Of a stretch of 13,047 bases of DNA, positions 6,546-13,047 are shown one piece after another. Under the pieces are notes generated by a model. It made no database searches. It saw only the letters and a list, made by a program, of their open reading frames with translations, and had not been told where the DNA came from. Source of the stretch: Treponema sp. (GTDB taxonomy: Bacteria; Spirochaetota; Spirochaetia; Treponematales; Breznakiellaceae); the NCBI GenBank assembly GCA_009786675.1, contig WQRP01000036.1:1-13047 (forward strand). Direction: 5' to 3'. Every line of letters begins with the position of its first letter. The stretch's first letter is position 1. A program made the position numbers and the translations under genes.

Positions 6546-7274
6546 GTGTCCATGTCTCAATCCAGCGATGTTGTGCCGGGGGAGAGCGTCCCCGGGGCGG
6601 TTCAAGATGCCGCCGATCAAGAAACGGCTTTTCCCGGGGACAATAATACGGCTCTAGGTGAAATTTCGGGCGATGAATTCCTCAGGGAAATGCTTGAGGG
6701 CGAGGAAGCGGCGGGTCTTTTCCAGGAACCCGTCGGCGACGCAGGCGAGGGCTTGCCGCCGGGGGGCGATGAAACCGCCGGGCTGAAGGCCAGCCTGGCG
6801 GATCTGGAGGCTAAGCTTGCCGAGACCCGCGAGCAGTTGCTTCGGAAAGCCGCCGATTTCGATAACTTCCGCAAGCGCATGAACCAGGAAAAGCAGAGGG
6901 CCATCGAGTTTGCCAACGAGAGCCTGCTTCTGGACATAATCCCGATAATCGACGACTTCGAGCGGGCGATTCAGTCCGCGGAGGCCTCCCCGGAACTGGC
7001 CGAGATACCTGCGGGAAAGGGAATGCTGGACGGCATCTCGATGATCGAAAAAAGGCTTACCGGCCAGCTCGAAAGCAAGTGGGGGCTTAGGCGTTTCAAT
7101 TCCGTGGGCGAGCCCTTTGACCCCAATTTCCACGAGGCCATGCTCATGGACAAGTCCCCGGACGTCGAGGAGCCGACGGTCATGGAGGACTTCGCGAGGG
7201 GTTACACGCTGAAGGACAGGGTTATTCGCGCCGCGAAGGTCAAGGTGTTCATGCCGGCCGGAAAGGAAGATTAG
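6546..7274 (+). CDS. grpE: GrpE nucleotide exchange factor for DnaK
   Basis: GrpE drives ADP release from DnaK and resets the Hsp70 cycle in the cytoplasm. The product has 242 residues, about 40-50 more than usual; the surplus is an acidic, low-complexity N-terminus (about residues 1-75). A long helix follows (about 78-135, with LADLEAKLAETREQLLRKAA and then FDNFRKR), which forms the dimer stalk. The C-terminal beta domain carries the family signature, including GEPFDPNFHEAM and GYTLKDRVIRAAKVKV. It is the first gene of the chaperone operon, 84 bases before dnaK. The start is uncertain by two codons: the GTG at 6546 lies six bases after AGGA (6536-6539), while an ATG at 6552 is also possible. 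Confidence 0.96.
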   Translation: MSMSQSSDVVPGESVPGAVQDAADQETAFPGDNNTALGEISGDEFLREMLEGEEAAGLFQEPVGDAGEGLPPGGDETAGLKASLADLEAKLAETREQLLRKAADFDNFRKRMNQEKQRAIEFANESLLLDIIPIIDDFERAIQSAEASPELAEIPAGKGMLDGISMIEKRLTGQLESKWGLRRFNSVGEPFDPNFHEAMLMDKSPDVEEPTVMEDFARGYTLKDRVIRAAKVKVFMPAGKED

Positions 7275-7358
7275 GCCGGCGGTGTTTTTCAGTGGGAACG
7301 TCGGGCGATGGATTCGCCTGGATGCACTAAGATAAGCTAAGGTAAGGAGAGCAAAACA

Positions 7359-9296
7359 ATGGGGAAGATAATTGGTATCGACCTTGGGACCACTAACTCG
7401 TGCGTGTCCGTGCTGGAGGGCGGGGAACCCGTCGTCATTCAGAATTCCGAGGGGGGCAGGACTACGCCTTCCATCGTTGGTTTTACCAGCAAGGGCGACA
7501 GGGTCACCGGCCAGCCCGCCAAGAACCAGATGATCACGAATCCGGAGAACACGGTCTACTCGATAAAGCGTTTCATGGGCCGCCGTTTCTACGAGGTTTC
7601 CAGCGAAATGAAACACGTTCCCTACCACGTGGTGGAGCAGGGCGACGACGTGCGCGTTGACATAGCCGGCAAGAAATACTCCCCGCAGGAGATCTCGGCC
7701 TTTGTCCTGCAGAAGATGAAGCAGACCGCCGAGGACTACCTGGGCGAGACCGTCACCGAGGCGGTAATCACCGTCCCGGCCTACTTCAACGACGCGCAGC
7801 GCCAGGCGACCAAGGACGCGGGCAAGATCGCCGGGCTGGAGGTCAAGCGCATCATTAACGAGCCGACCGCCGCGTCCCTGGCCTTCGGTTTCAACAAGGA
7901 ACAAAAAAAGGAAAGAACGATCGCGGTTTACGACCTTGGCGGCGGCACCTTCGACGTTTCGATTCTGGAGCTGGGCGACGGCGTTTTCGAGGTGAAGTCG
8001 ACCAACGGCGACACCCACCTTGGCGGCGACGACTTCGACCTTAAAATCCTGGAGTGGCTGATAGCCGAGTTCAGGAACGACACCGGCATAGACCTGGGCA
8101 AGGACAGGATGGCCCTGCAACGCCTGCGCGAGGCTTCCGAGAAGGCCAAGATCGAGCTTTCGGCGATGCAGACGACCGAGATAAACCTTCCCTTTATAAC
8201 CGCCGACCAGAGCGGCCCGAAGCACCTGCAGAAGTCCCTTACCCGGGCGAAATTCGAGCAGATGGTTTCCGACCTGCTGGAACGCTCCAAGGATCCCTGC
8301 CTGAAGGCGCTGAAGGACGCGGGTCTTACCGCCGACCAGATTGACGAGGTTATCCTTGTCGGCGGTTCCACGCGAATCCCGGCGGTACAGCAGATCGTAA
8401 AAGACCTGTTCAAGAAGGAGCCGAACAAGGGCGTGAACCCGGACGAGGCCGTCGCGGTCGGCGCGGCGATTCAGGCCGGCATCCTGGGCGGCGACGTAAA
8501 GGACGTGCTGCTCCTGGACGTGACGCCCCTCTCGCTGGGCATCGAGACCTTGGGCGGAGTGATGACAAAGCTCATCACCCGGAACACGACGATCCCCACG
8601 AAAAAGAGCCAGATTTTCTCCACCGCCGCCGACGGGCAGACCGCCGTTTCGATCCAGGTCCTGCAGGGCGAGCGGGAAATGGCCACCCAGAACCGCGTGC
8701 TGGGGCGCTTCGACCTTGTGGGCATTCCGCCCGCTCCCCGTGGCGTTCCCCAGATCGAGGTTACCTTCGACATCGACGCGAACGGCATCGTCCACGTCAG
8801 CGCGAAGGATCTCGGCACGGGCAAGGAACAGAAAATCCGCATCGAGAGTTCCAGCGGCCTTAGCGACAACGACATCGACCGCATGGTAAAAGAGGCGGAG
8901 CTTCACGCCGAGGAAGACAGAAAGGAAAAGGAAAAGGCCGAGGTCCGCAACGAGGCGGACAGCATGATCTACAGCACCGAGAAGAACATCAAGGAACTGG
9001 CCGAGAAGGTAAACGCCGAGGACAAGGCCAAGGCGGAGGAAGCCATAGCCGAGCTTCGCAGGGTTCTTGAGGACGGTGACGTTCAGGCGATTAAGGACAA
9101 GACCGAGGTGCTGAAGCAGGTATCCTTCAAGATTGCCGAGGAGATCTACAAACAGCAGGCCGCGCAGCAGCAGGCGGGCGCCGAGCAGCAGCCTGGTCCC
9201 AGCGCCGAGGGATCCGGGACCGACGATTCCATGGGCTCGGGTACCAAAAACGCCGAGGACGCGGACTACGAGGTTGTGGACGACGACAAAAAGTAA
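7359..9296 (+). CDS. dnaK: Molecular chaperone DnaK (Hsp70)
   Basis: DnaK binds exposed hydrophobic peptides in an ATP-dependent cycle with DnaJ and GrpE. The product has 645 residues, full length. The ATPase domain begins with [14 protein letters not shown] (residues 4-17) and has the second phosphate motif [12 protein letters not shown] from residue 192, then GGDDFD. The insert after the first lobe ([16 protein letters not shown]) marks the Gram-negative type rather than the shorter Gram-positive form. The interdomain linker VLLLDV is at 383-388, followed by the substrate domain and a helical lid. The tail is Gln/Gly/Ser-rich and ends [10 protein letters not shown], the acidic terminal motif followed by two lysines. 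AAGGAGA (7344-7350) lies eight bases before the ATG, a strong site. The large antisense frames over this gene are shadows of its codon bias. Confidence 0.99.
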   Translation: MGKIIGIDLGTTNSCVSVLEGGEPVVIQNSEGGRTTPSIVGFTSKGDRVTGQPAKNQMITNPENTVYSIKRFMGRRFYEVSSEMKHVPYHVVEQGDDVRVDIAGKKYSPQEISAFVLQKMKQTAEDYLGETVTEAVITVPAYFNDAQRQATKDAGKIAGLEVKRIINEPTAASLAFGFNKEQKKERTIAVYDLGGGTFDVSILELGDGVFEVKSTNGDTHLGGDDFDLKILEWLIAEFRNDTGIDLGKDRMALQRLREASEKAKIELSAMQTTEINLPFITADQSGPKHLQKSLTRAKFEQMVSDLLERSKDPCLKALKDAGLTADQIDEVILVGGSTRIPAVQQIVKDLFKKEPNKGVNPDEAVAVGAAIQAGILGGDVKDVLLLDVTPLSLGIETLGGVMTKLITRNTTIPTKKSQIFSTAADGQTAVSIQVLQGEREMATQNRVLGRFDLVGIPPAPRGVPQIEVTFDIDANGIVHVSAKDLGTGKEQKIRIESSSGLSDNDIDRMVKEAELHAEEDRKEKEKAEVRNEADSMIYSTEKNIKELAEKVNAEDKAKAEEAIAELRRVLEDGDVQAIKDKTEVLKQVSFKIAEEIYKQQAAQQQAGAEQQPGPSAEGSGTDDSMGSGTKNAEDADYEVVDDDKK

Positions 9297-9303
9297 GCGG
9301 CAC

Positions 9304-9328
9304 GGGGGCGGCGACTGATGCCGCCCCC
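9304..9328 (+). other. GC-rich hairpin between dnaK and dnaJ
   Basis: GGGGGCGGC (9304-9312), loop GACTGAT, GCCGCCCCC (9320-9328): a perfect 9-bp, all G/C stem in the 50-base gap between the two genes. No T-run follows, so it is not a standard intrinsic terminator. The dnaJ ribosome-binding site AAGGA (9336-9340) starts eight bases after the stem. Likely roles are partial attenuation, a block to 3' exonucleases that protects the grpE-dnaK message, or damping of dnaJ translation. Confidence 0.75.
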
Positions 9329-9346
9329 CGCTTCGAAGGATAAGCA

Positions 9347-10474
9347 ATGGCGAAACGCGATTATTACGAGGTTCTGGGCGTCCAAAAAAACGCCTCGAAG
9401 GACGATATAAAGAAGGCTTACCGCAAGCTTGCTATTCAGTATCACCCCGACAAAAATCCAGGCAACAAGGAAGCGGAGGATCGGTTCAAGGAGGCCACGG
9501 AAGCCTACGAGGTGCTTGCCGACGAAAAGAAAAAGGCCGCCTACGACCAGTTCGGCCATGCTGGGGTTGACGGAATGGGCGGCCAGCAGGACTGGGGCAA
9601 CTTCCGGGGCTTCGAGGACATTTTCGGCGGCGGCGATCTGGGCGGTTTTTTCGAGAGTATTTTCGGCGGCGGCTTTGGCGGCGGCGGTTTCCGCAGGGGC
9701 GGCCAGGCGGGACCCAGGCAGGGCGCGAACCTTCGCTACGACGTCGAGATTCCCTTTAAGGAAGCGGTCTTTGGTACCAAGGTCGAGGTTCAGTTTACCC
9801 ACAACGAGACCTGCACGGGTTGCAAGGGTTCCGGGGCGGCGAATGGCACGGGCAGGAAGACCTGTCCCACTTGCGGCGGTTCCGGGCAGGTAAGGCGCAG
9901 CCAGGGTTTTTTCTCGCTAGCGTCCACCTGCCATACATGCGGCGGCCAGGGTTCCATAATCGAAAAGCCCTGCCTGGAATGCGGCGGTTCCGGCACGCAG
10001 AAAAAACGGCAGAAGCTTATGGTGACGATTCCCCCGGGGGTCGAGAACGGCAAGCACCTGGTGGTTCCCAGGCAGGGCGACGCGGGCCCCAATGGCGGGC
10101 CCCCCGGCGATCTGTACGTCGTTACCCGGGTAAAGCCGCACGAGTACTTTGAAAGGCAGGATTCGGATCTGTACTGCGCGGTTCCCGTTTCGGTAACGCA
10201 GGCGGCGCTGGGCGCGGAAATCCATGTAAGCACCCTGGACGGCAAGACAATCAAGGTAAAGGTGCCCGCCGGAACCCAGAACGGGAAAATGCTCCGCATC
10301 CGCGACGAGGGCGTTCCAGTGGGACACCACCGGGGGAACCTTTACATTAAGCTAATGGTGCGAGTGCCCGAGAAACTGTCCCGCAAGGGCAGGGAACTGC
10401 TGGAGGAATTCGCCCGTACCGAGGGTCAGAACGGCAGTCCGAGCCCCATCCCCCTTTCGCAGCTTGGCGACTAG
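9347..10474 (+). CDS. dnaJ: Co-chaperone DnaJ (type I Hsp40)
   Basis: DnaJ delivers unfolded clients to DnaK and stimulates its ATPase. The product has 375 residues with the full type I layout. The J domain (about 1-70) has the essential HPD at 33-35. A Gly/Phe-rich region spans about 75-125 ([13 protein letters not shown]). The zinc domain has four CxxCxGxG motifs starting at Cys156 (CTGCKGSG), Cys173 (CPTCGGSG), Cys195 (CHTCGGQG) and Cys209 (CLECGGSG). The C-terminal substrate and dimer domains follow. It closes the operon. Its stop codon ends at 10474 and the stop of the convergent anti-sigma gene begins at 10475, so there is no intergenic base. A weak hairpin plus T6 (about 10490-10511) inside the anti-sigma gene could end the transcript. 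Confidence 0.98.
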   Translation: MAKRDYYEVLGVQKNASKDDIKKAYRKLAIQYHPDKNPGNKEAEDRFKEATEAYEVLADEKKKAAYDQFGHAGVDGMGGQQDWGNFRGFEDIFGGGDLGGFFESIFGGGFGGGGFRRGGQAGPRQGANLRYDVEIPFKEAVFGTKVEVQFTHNETCTGCKGSGAANGTGRKTCPTCGGSGQVRRSQGFFSLASTCHTCGGQGSIIEKPCLECGGSGTQKKRQKLMVTIPPGVENGKHLVVPRQGDAGPNGGPPGDLYVVTRVKPHEYFERQDSDLYCAVPVSVTQAALGAEIHVSTLDGKTIKVKVPAGTQNGKMLRIRDEGVPVGHHRGNLYIKLMVRVPEKLSRKGRELLEEFARTEGQNGSPSPIPLSQLGD

Positions 10475-10954
10475 TCAGGACTCCAGGCCAAAGCGCTTGG
10501 AAAGCTTTTTTAGGTGGCTGCCGATTAAAAGCGCGCCGTAGACCGTAAGCACGATTCCCACGGTAATGCCTATGGGGATCATGAACGACATGCCGGCGGC
10601 AAGGGCTATATTGTTGAACTCCATGCCGAAAAAAATCGTCGTAAGCGAGACCAGAAGCACCAGGCCGGCGACGACCCATCCCCCTAGGGAAACGCCCCCA
10701 GGAACGGCGGATCCCTTGGCCTCAAGGGTTTCCTCGCACTCCTCCTCGGTAATCGCCGCCATAATATTGTCTTCGAGTCCCTGCGGCGGGGGCGGGAAAA
10801 AATCCTCTCGCATGGTCTTTTGGCACAACTCTAGACGTTCGGCCTTTCTGGCGCAGTCGGGACAGATAAGAAGGTGCAGGCCGATTTCCAGCCGGCCCAA
10901 AAGGGACATGTCTTCCTGCTCGTAAATCTTGCCTAGGATTTTTTCGCAGCTCAT
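10475..10954 (-). CDS. Membrane-bound zinc-type (ZAS-like) anti-sigma factor
   Basis: The product has 159 residues. The N-terminal 40 residues hold Cys3 and HLLICPDC (His27-x3-Cys31-x2-Cys34), the zinc-binding anti-sigma pattern that grips ECF sigma factors. Two hydrophobic stretches follow, about residues 88-110 (GGWVVAGLVLLVSLTTIFFG) and 116-147, so the protein should hold the sigma factor at the inner membrane. There is no long periplasmic sensor domain, only a short loop between the helices. The gene starts one base after the sigma stop codon. Its ribosome-binding site lies inside the sigma gene, so the pair is tightly coupled. Function is inferred from motif plus neighbour. Confidence 0.86.
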   Translation of the reverse strand: MSCEKILGKIYEQEDMSLLGRLEIGLHLLICPDCARKAERLELCQKTMREDFFPPPPQGLEDNIMAAITEEECEETLEAKGSAVPGGVSLGGWVVAGLVLLVSLTTIFFGMEFNNIALAAGMSFMIPIGITVGIVLTVYGALLIGSHLKKLSKRFGLES

Positions 10955-10967
10955 ATCATCCTCCTTC
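10954..10967 (-). promoter_or_regulatory. Ribosome-binding site of the anti-sigma gene, embedded in the sigma stop region
   Basis: On the minus strand the sequence reads GAAGGAGGATGATATG. AAGGAGG (10966-10960) encodes the last codons of the sigma factor, TGA (10958-10956) ends it, and ATG (10954-10952) starts the anti-sigma gene after a five-base spacing. This near-consensus site favours making anti-sigma factor whenever the sigma factor is translated. Confidence 0.85.
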
Positions 10968-11543
10968 GTCCACGGTATCGCCGTCGACGGTGCCGTAGTC
11001 TTCCAGCTTGCCCCGGAGCAGTTTCTTTGCCCTGAACACGTGCGACTTTATCGTGTTTACCGGAAACCCGGTAATAACCTCGATTTCCTGGTAGGACAGT
11101 TCATAAAAGAAAAACATGTCAATGCATATCCGGTAACGCTCCGGAAGCTCCCTCAACGATGCCAGAACCGCCTCCTTCGCCGCCTTGCGAAGTAGTATCT
11201 GCTCCGGCGTGTCGTCGCCGCTTGCCTCGATTTCGTCGCTCCCCTCCGCAAGGCTCCGGTACTCTTTCCTGCGGTTTACCCCGTTCAACGCCGTGTTGTA
11301 GGCGATCTTGTACAGCCAGGTCGAGAACCGCGAGCGCCCCTCGAAGGCGGAAAGGTTCCGGTAGACCTTTAGAAAGACTTCCTGGGCAAAGTCCCGCGCG
11401 TCCTCGGCGTTGCGGAAAAACCCCATGCCCATCCCGTAAACGGATCGCTCGTAACGCCTGACCAAGAGCCTGAACAAATCCTTCTGCCCGGACAGAATCT
11501 GATCGACTATAAGCCTGTCGCTATAGTCTTCCTCATGGCTCAT
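10956..11543 (-). CDS. RNA polymerase ECF-type sigma factor
   Basis: The product has 195 residues, standard for ECF sigma factors. Region 2 (about 22-92) includes DARDFAQEVFLKVYRNL and the aromatic promoter-melting stretch FSTWLYKIAYNTALN. A short acidic linker (about 98-120) leads to region 4 (about 125-180, LRELPERYRICIDMFFFYEL and then IKSHVFRAKKLLR), the helix-turn-helix that reads the -35 element. Region 3 is absent, as expected. The start overlaps the stop of the upstream membrane protein by four bases (ATGA), and the stop is one base before the anti-sigma start. The target genes are unknown. I could not see a convincing ECF-type promoter upstream of the cluster, so self-activation is unproven. 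Confidence 0.95.
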   Translation of the reverse strand: MSHEEDYSDRLIVDQILSGQKDLFRLLVRRYERSVYGMGMGFFRNAEDARDFAQEVFLKVYRNLSAFEGRSRFSTWLYKIAYNTALNGVNRRKEYRSLAEGSDEIEASGDDTPEQILLRKAAKEAVLASLRELPERYRICIDMFFFYELSYQEIEVITGFPVNTIKSHVFRAKKLLRGKLEDYGTVDGDTVDEGG

Positions 11544-11881
11544 TTTGCCCTGTCAATACGCTTGATGGCGTGGTAGGCCAAAAGCCCGGCACCCATCGAC
11601 AGGGGGATTATTCCGCCCAAAAGCCCGTAGGTAGGGCCGGTCATAATTGCCAGAAACACGGTCAGGGAAAGCCCAACGCTGGTTAAAAGCAAGCCCGCAA
11701 GCAGGCTGAACGAAAAAAGGTCGAAATCGGGCGGGGTGTACTGCCCCGCCTTGATCAGCATGGCCCGCCGTCTGTGGTTCCAGAGCAGGTAAAAGAAAAC
11801 CACCACGGCGCCCATCGTGATTCCGACAATGGGAATTATCGCTATGATTACCTGGGCCGCGGCGGATGAAATTGGCTCCAT
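11540..11881 (-). CDS. Small three-helix membrane protein of the sigma operon (DUF6249-like, uncertain)
   Basis: The product has 113 residues with three hydrophobic helices at about 8-34, 57-80 and 83-104. A cytoplasm-like basic stretch (NHRRRAMLIKAGQYTPPDFD, residues 35-54) lies between the first two. This layout, and the position next to an ECF sigma/anti-sigma pair, recalls small DUF6249-type membrane proteins, but I cannot confirm the family by eye. AAAGGAGA lies seven or eight bases before the ATG, a clear start. The stop overlaps the sigma start by four bases, so it is translationally coupled. It may sense or transmit a membrane signal to the anti-sigma factor, which itself has almost no external domain. 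That role is inference. Confidence 0.82.
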   Translation of the reverse strand: MEPISSAAAQVIIAIIPIVGITMGAVVVFFYLLWNHRRRAMLIKAGQYTPPDFDLFSFSLLAGLLLTSVGLSLTVFLAIMTGPTYGLLGGIIPLSMGAGLLAYHAIKRIDRAK

Positions 11882-11954
11882 GAAATGTCTCCTTTCGCCT
11901 GTCTTTCAATATGACACGGCGTTTCGGGAATGGTTGCGCTCGCCCGAATCCGGG

Positions 11955-12488
11955 TCAGTCGATTATGATGAGATCGGTAAAGTACAGTTCCCGGATTCTG
12001 CCCAATCGCAACAGCGCGTTGTAACGCGCAAGAATTTCGTTTGTGATCACCGTTTCGTCCAGACCCGCAATCTCTTCCCTGCTAAGGGCGGAAAAATACT
12101 CGATCGTTATCGATCGGAAGTCCCCGATGCGGGTCGCAAGCTCCTCGGCGAAGGACTGGTCGTCGGCGGGGTAGGGGAAGCTGACGGACAGGACGACGGT
12201 GGCCGGGGGCTGTCCCGCCAGCGGTATCCTTAGCCTGCCTATGCCGGAAAAAATGTCGGCGGGATCCCCGTCGGCCTGGCGGCCGAAACCTCCCCCGTGA
12301 ATTCCGTGCCCGCCACCGTCCTGCCTGCCAATGTAAAACAGCGGTCCCGCGTCGGCGGGACGCACAATGGCGTAAAGGCTTCCGGCGACCAGCACCCCGA
12401 TCAGCACGAGAACCAGCGTGACGGCGACGCGGTACACGGCCAGCAATCCTTTCGAGGGTTTCTTCGGAGTGGTAATTTCTCGTTTCAT
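11955..12488 (-). CDS. FliL-like flagellar basal-body-associated membrane protein
   Basis: With the start at 12488 the product has 177 residues. A basic N-terminus (KREITTPKKPSK) precedes one membrane helix at about 17-41. A Gly/His-rich linker spans about 53-74 (GGGHGIHGGGFG). The C-terminal domain has the FliL shape: a strand, a helix holding EELATRIGDFRSITIEYFS, a stretch ending LDETVITNEILARYNALL, and the closing IRELYFTDLIIID. FliL proteins sit at the stator/rotor interface of the flagellar motor and support torque; a spirochaete would use them on periplasmic flagella. No other motility gene is in view. An upstream ATG at 12506 is possible, but the 12488 ATG has AGGA seven bases before it. 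A start at 12551 is unlikely because the -10 candidate lies downstream of it. Confidence 0.75.
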   Translation of the reverse strand: MKREITTPKKPSKGLLAVYRVAVTLVLVLIGVLVAGSLYAIVRPADAGPLFYIGRQDGGGHGIHGGGFGRQADGDPADIFSGIGRLRIPLAGQPPATVVLSVSFPYPADDQSFAEELATRIGDFRSITIEYFSALSREEIAGLDETVITNEILARYNALLRLGRIRELYFTDLIIID

Positions 12489-12527
12489 ATCGCTTTCCTG
12501 ATTCATTTTCGGCGGTTTCCCCGGAAA

Positions 12528-12533
12528 ATTATA
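12528..12533 (-). promoter_or_regulatory. Consensus -10 box upstream of the FliL-like gene
   Basis: TATAAT (12533-12528) lies in the short gap after the nifU stop. No good -35 box stands 16-18 bases upstream; TTACGG at 17 bases matches poorly. If used, transcription would start near 12521, leaving a leader of about 33 bases and ruling out a FliL start at 12551. Confidence 0.4.
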
Positions 12534-12543
12534 GTGGCGTCGG

Positions 12544-13047
12544 TTACCCACCGTAAATATGTTCCAGTCCGTGCAGAAGCTCCACGGCCTTGGCCTTGCA
12601 GAGGCCGCACACCGTGCCGATCTTCGTGGCCTGCTGCAGGGCCTCCCAGCTTTTCGCGCCGTTCTGGAACGCGTTCTCTATGTCCTTGTCGGTAATTCCC
12701 ATGCAGCGGCATATCTCGACGGCGGTTTCCTTAAGCATTCCCGTCCTGCCGGTCTTGGCAAGGTGCTCGTCTATGGCGGCGCGGAGAGCCTTGTCGCCCA
12801 GCACCGAACAGTGGATTTTGTACTCCGGCAGCCCTCCCAGCTTTTCGACCAGATCCTCCGGCCGCAGTTTGTAGGCGTCCTCTATCCTCATGCCTTTGAC
12901 CATTTCCGACAGCATACTGGTCGAGGCTATCGCGCTGGCGCAACCATAGGTTTTCCAGCGCACGTCGCTAATCACGTCGTCGTCGATTTTAAGGAGCATC
13001 AGCATCTGATCCCCGCACTTTATGTTCCCGGTCTGCCCCCTGGCATT
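12544..13047 (-). CDS. nifU: NifU-type Fe-S cluster scaffold, IscU plus Bfd-like domains, 5' end missing
   Basis: The frame stays open to the window edge; 167 residues are visible and roughly 30 are probably missing at the start. The IscU-like scaffold domain has its three cluster-holding cysteines: KCGD (visible residue 11), YGCAS (about 35) and IHCSVLG (about 79). The Asp after the first Cys, needed for cluster release, is present. A Bfd-like [2Fe-2S] domain follows, with CRC near residues 113-115 and CGLC about 33 residues later, as in the central part of nitrogen-fixation NifU. The protein then ends at LEHIYGG, so the usual C-terminal Nfu domain is absent. It assembles Fe-S clusters with a cysteine desulfurase, probably encoded just outside the window. 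No ribosome-binding site can be judged. Confidence 0.9.
   Translation of the reverse strand, partial: NARGQTGNIKCGDQMLMLLKIDDDVISDVRWKTYGCASAIASTSMLSEMVKGMRIEDAYKLRPEDLVEKLGGLPEYKIHCSVLGDKALRAAIDEHLAKTGRTGMLKETAVEICRCMGITDKDIENAFQNGAKSWEALQQATKIGTVCGLCKAKAVELLHGLEHIYGG

Noticed and set aside
7304..7322. Small hairpin (GGCGA, TCGCC) between grpE and dnaK
   Set aside because: A five-bp stem in a G+C-rich gap is expected by chance and has no T-run.
6654..9347. An 897-codon open frame antisense to grpE and dnaK
   Set aside because: Long antisense frames over dnaK are a known by-product of its codon bias; the protein on the plus strand is unmistakable DnaK and the antisense product shows no domain.
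11882..11954. An ECF-type autoregulated promoter before the three-helix membrane protein gene
   Set aside because: A GAAAC motif is present but no matching downstream element at 16-17 bases could be supported.

Overview
The window looks like a spirochaete chromosome segment, most likely a Treponema-like member of the Spirochaetales with a moderately high G+C content. The evidence is a very long membrane-anchored coiled-coil protein of the type annotated in spirochaetes as SpiroCoCo, a FliL-like flagellar protein, and a DnaK of the Gram-negative type. I cannot name a species. No gene-free stretch exceeds 300 bases. The largest gaps are 198-405 and 6314-6545, and both hold regulatory sequence described below. 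I saw no RNA genes, insertion sequences or CRISPR arrays.

Layout. (1) 1-197, minus strand: the 5' end of an OFA-type MFS transporter gene with a TTG start. It is preceded by a leader with two interleaved inverted repeats. (2) 406-6313, minus strand: three genes in the order HAD phosphatase, SpiroCoCo coiled coil, secreted HEAT-like protein. They end at a strong intrinsic terminator (359-384). The HAD promoter lies so close to its ATG that the message looks leaderless. A second promoter for the HEAT gene overlaps the coiled-coil stop codon. (3) 6546-10474, plus strand: grpE-dnaK-dnaJ, the complete Hsp70 machine, behind a sigma-70-like promoter and without an hrcA gene or a CIRCE element in view. 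A 9-bp GC hairpin separates dnaK from dnaJ. (4) 10475-12488, minus strand: a FliL-like membrane protein, a small three-helix membrane protein, an ECF sigma factor and its zinc-type membrane anti-sigma factor. The last three are coupled by a 4-nt overlap and a 1-nt gap. (5) 12544-13047, minus strand: a NifU-type Fe-S scaffold whose 5' end lies outside the window. It carries a Bfd-like [2Fe-2S] domain but no C-terminal Nfu domain.

How it works together. The GrpE-DnaK-DnaJ set is housekeeping protein folding. The sigma/anti-sigma pair is an envelope-type signalling module. The most unusual object is the 1498-residue coiled coil. It has an N-terminal membrane anchor, about 740 residues built from 40-residue modules with nearly identical DNA, and a C-terminal helix-turn-helix-like end. 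The module landmarks fall exactly 360, 600, 480 and 480 bp apart, all multiples of 120 bp, which points to growth and shrinkage of the array by recombination. Nothing here is a clearly new system. The repeat array and the leader at 294-347 most deserve a second look.
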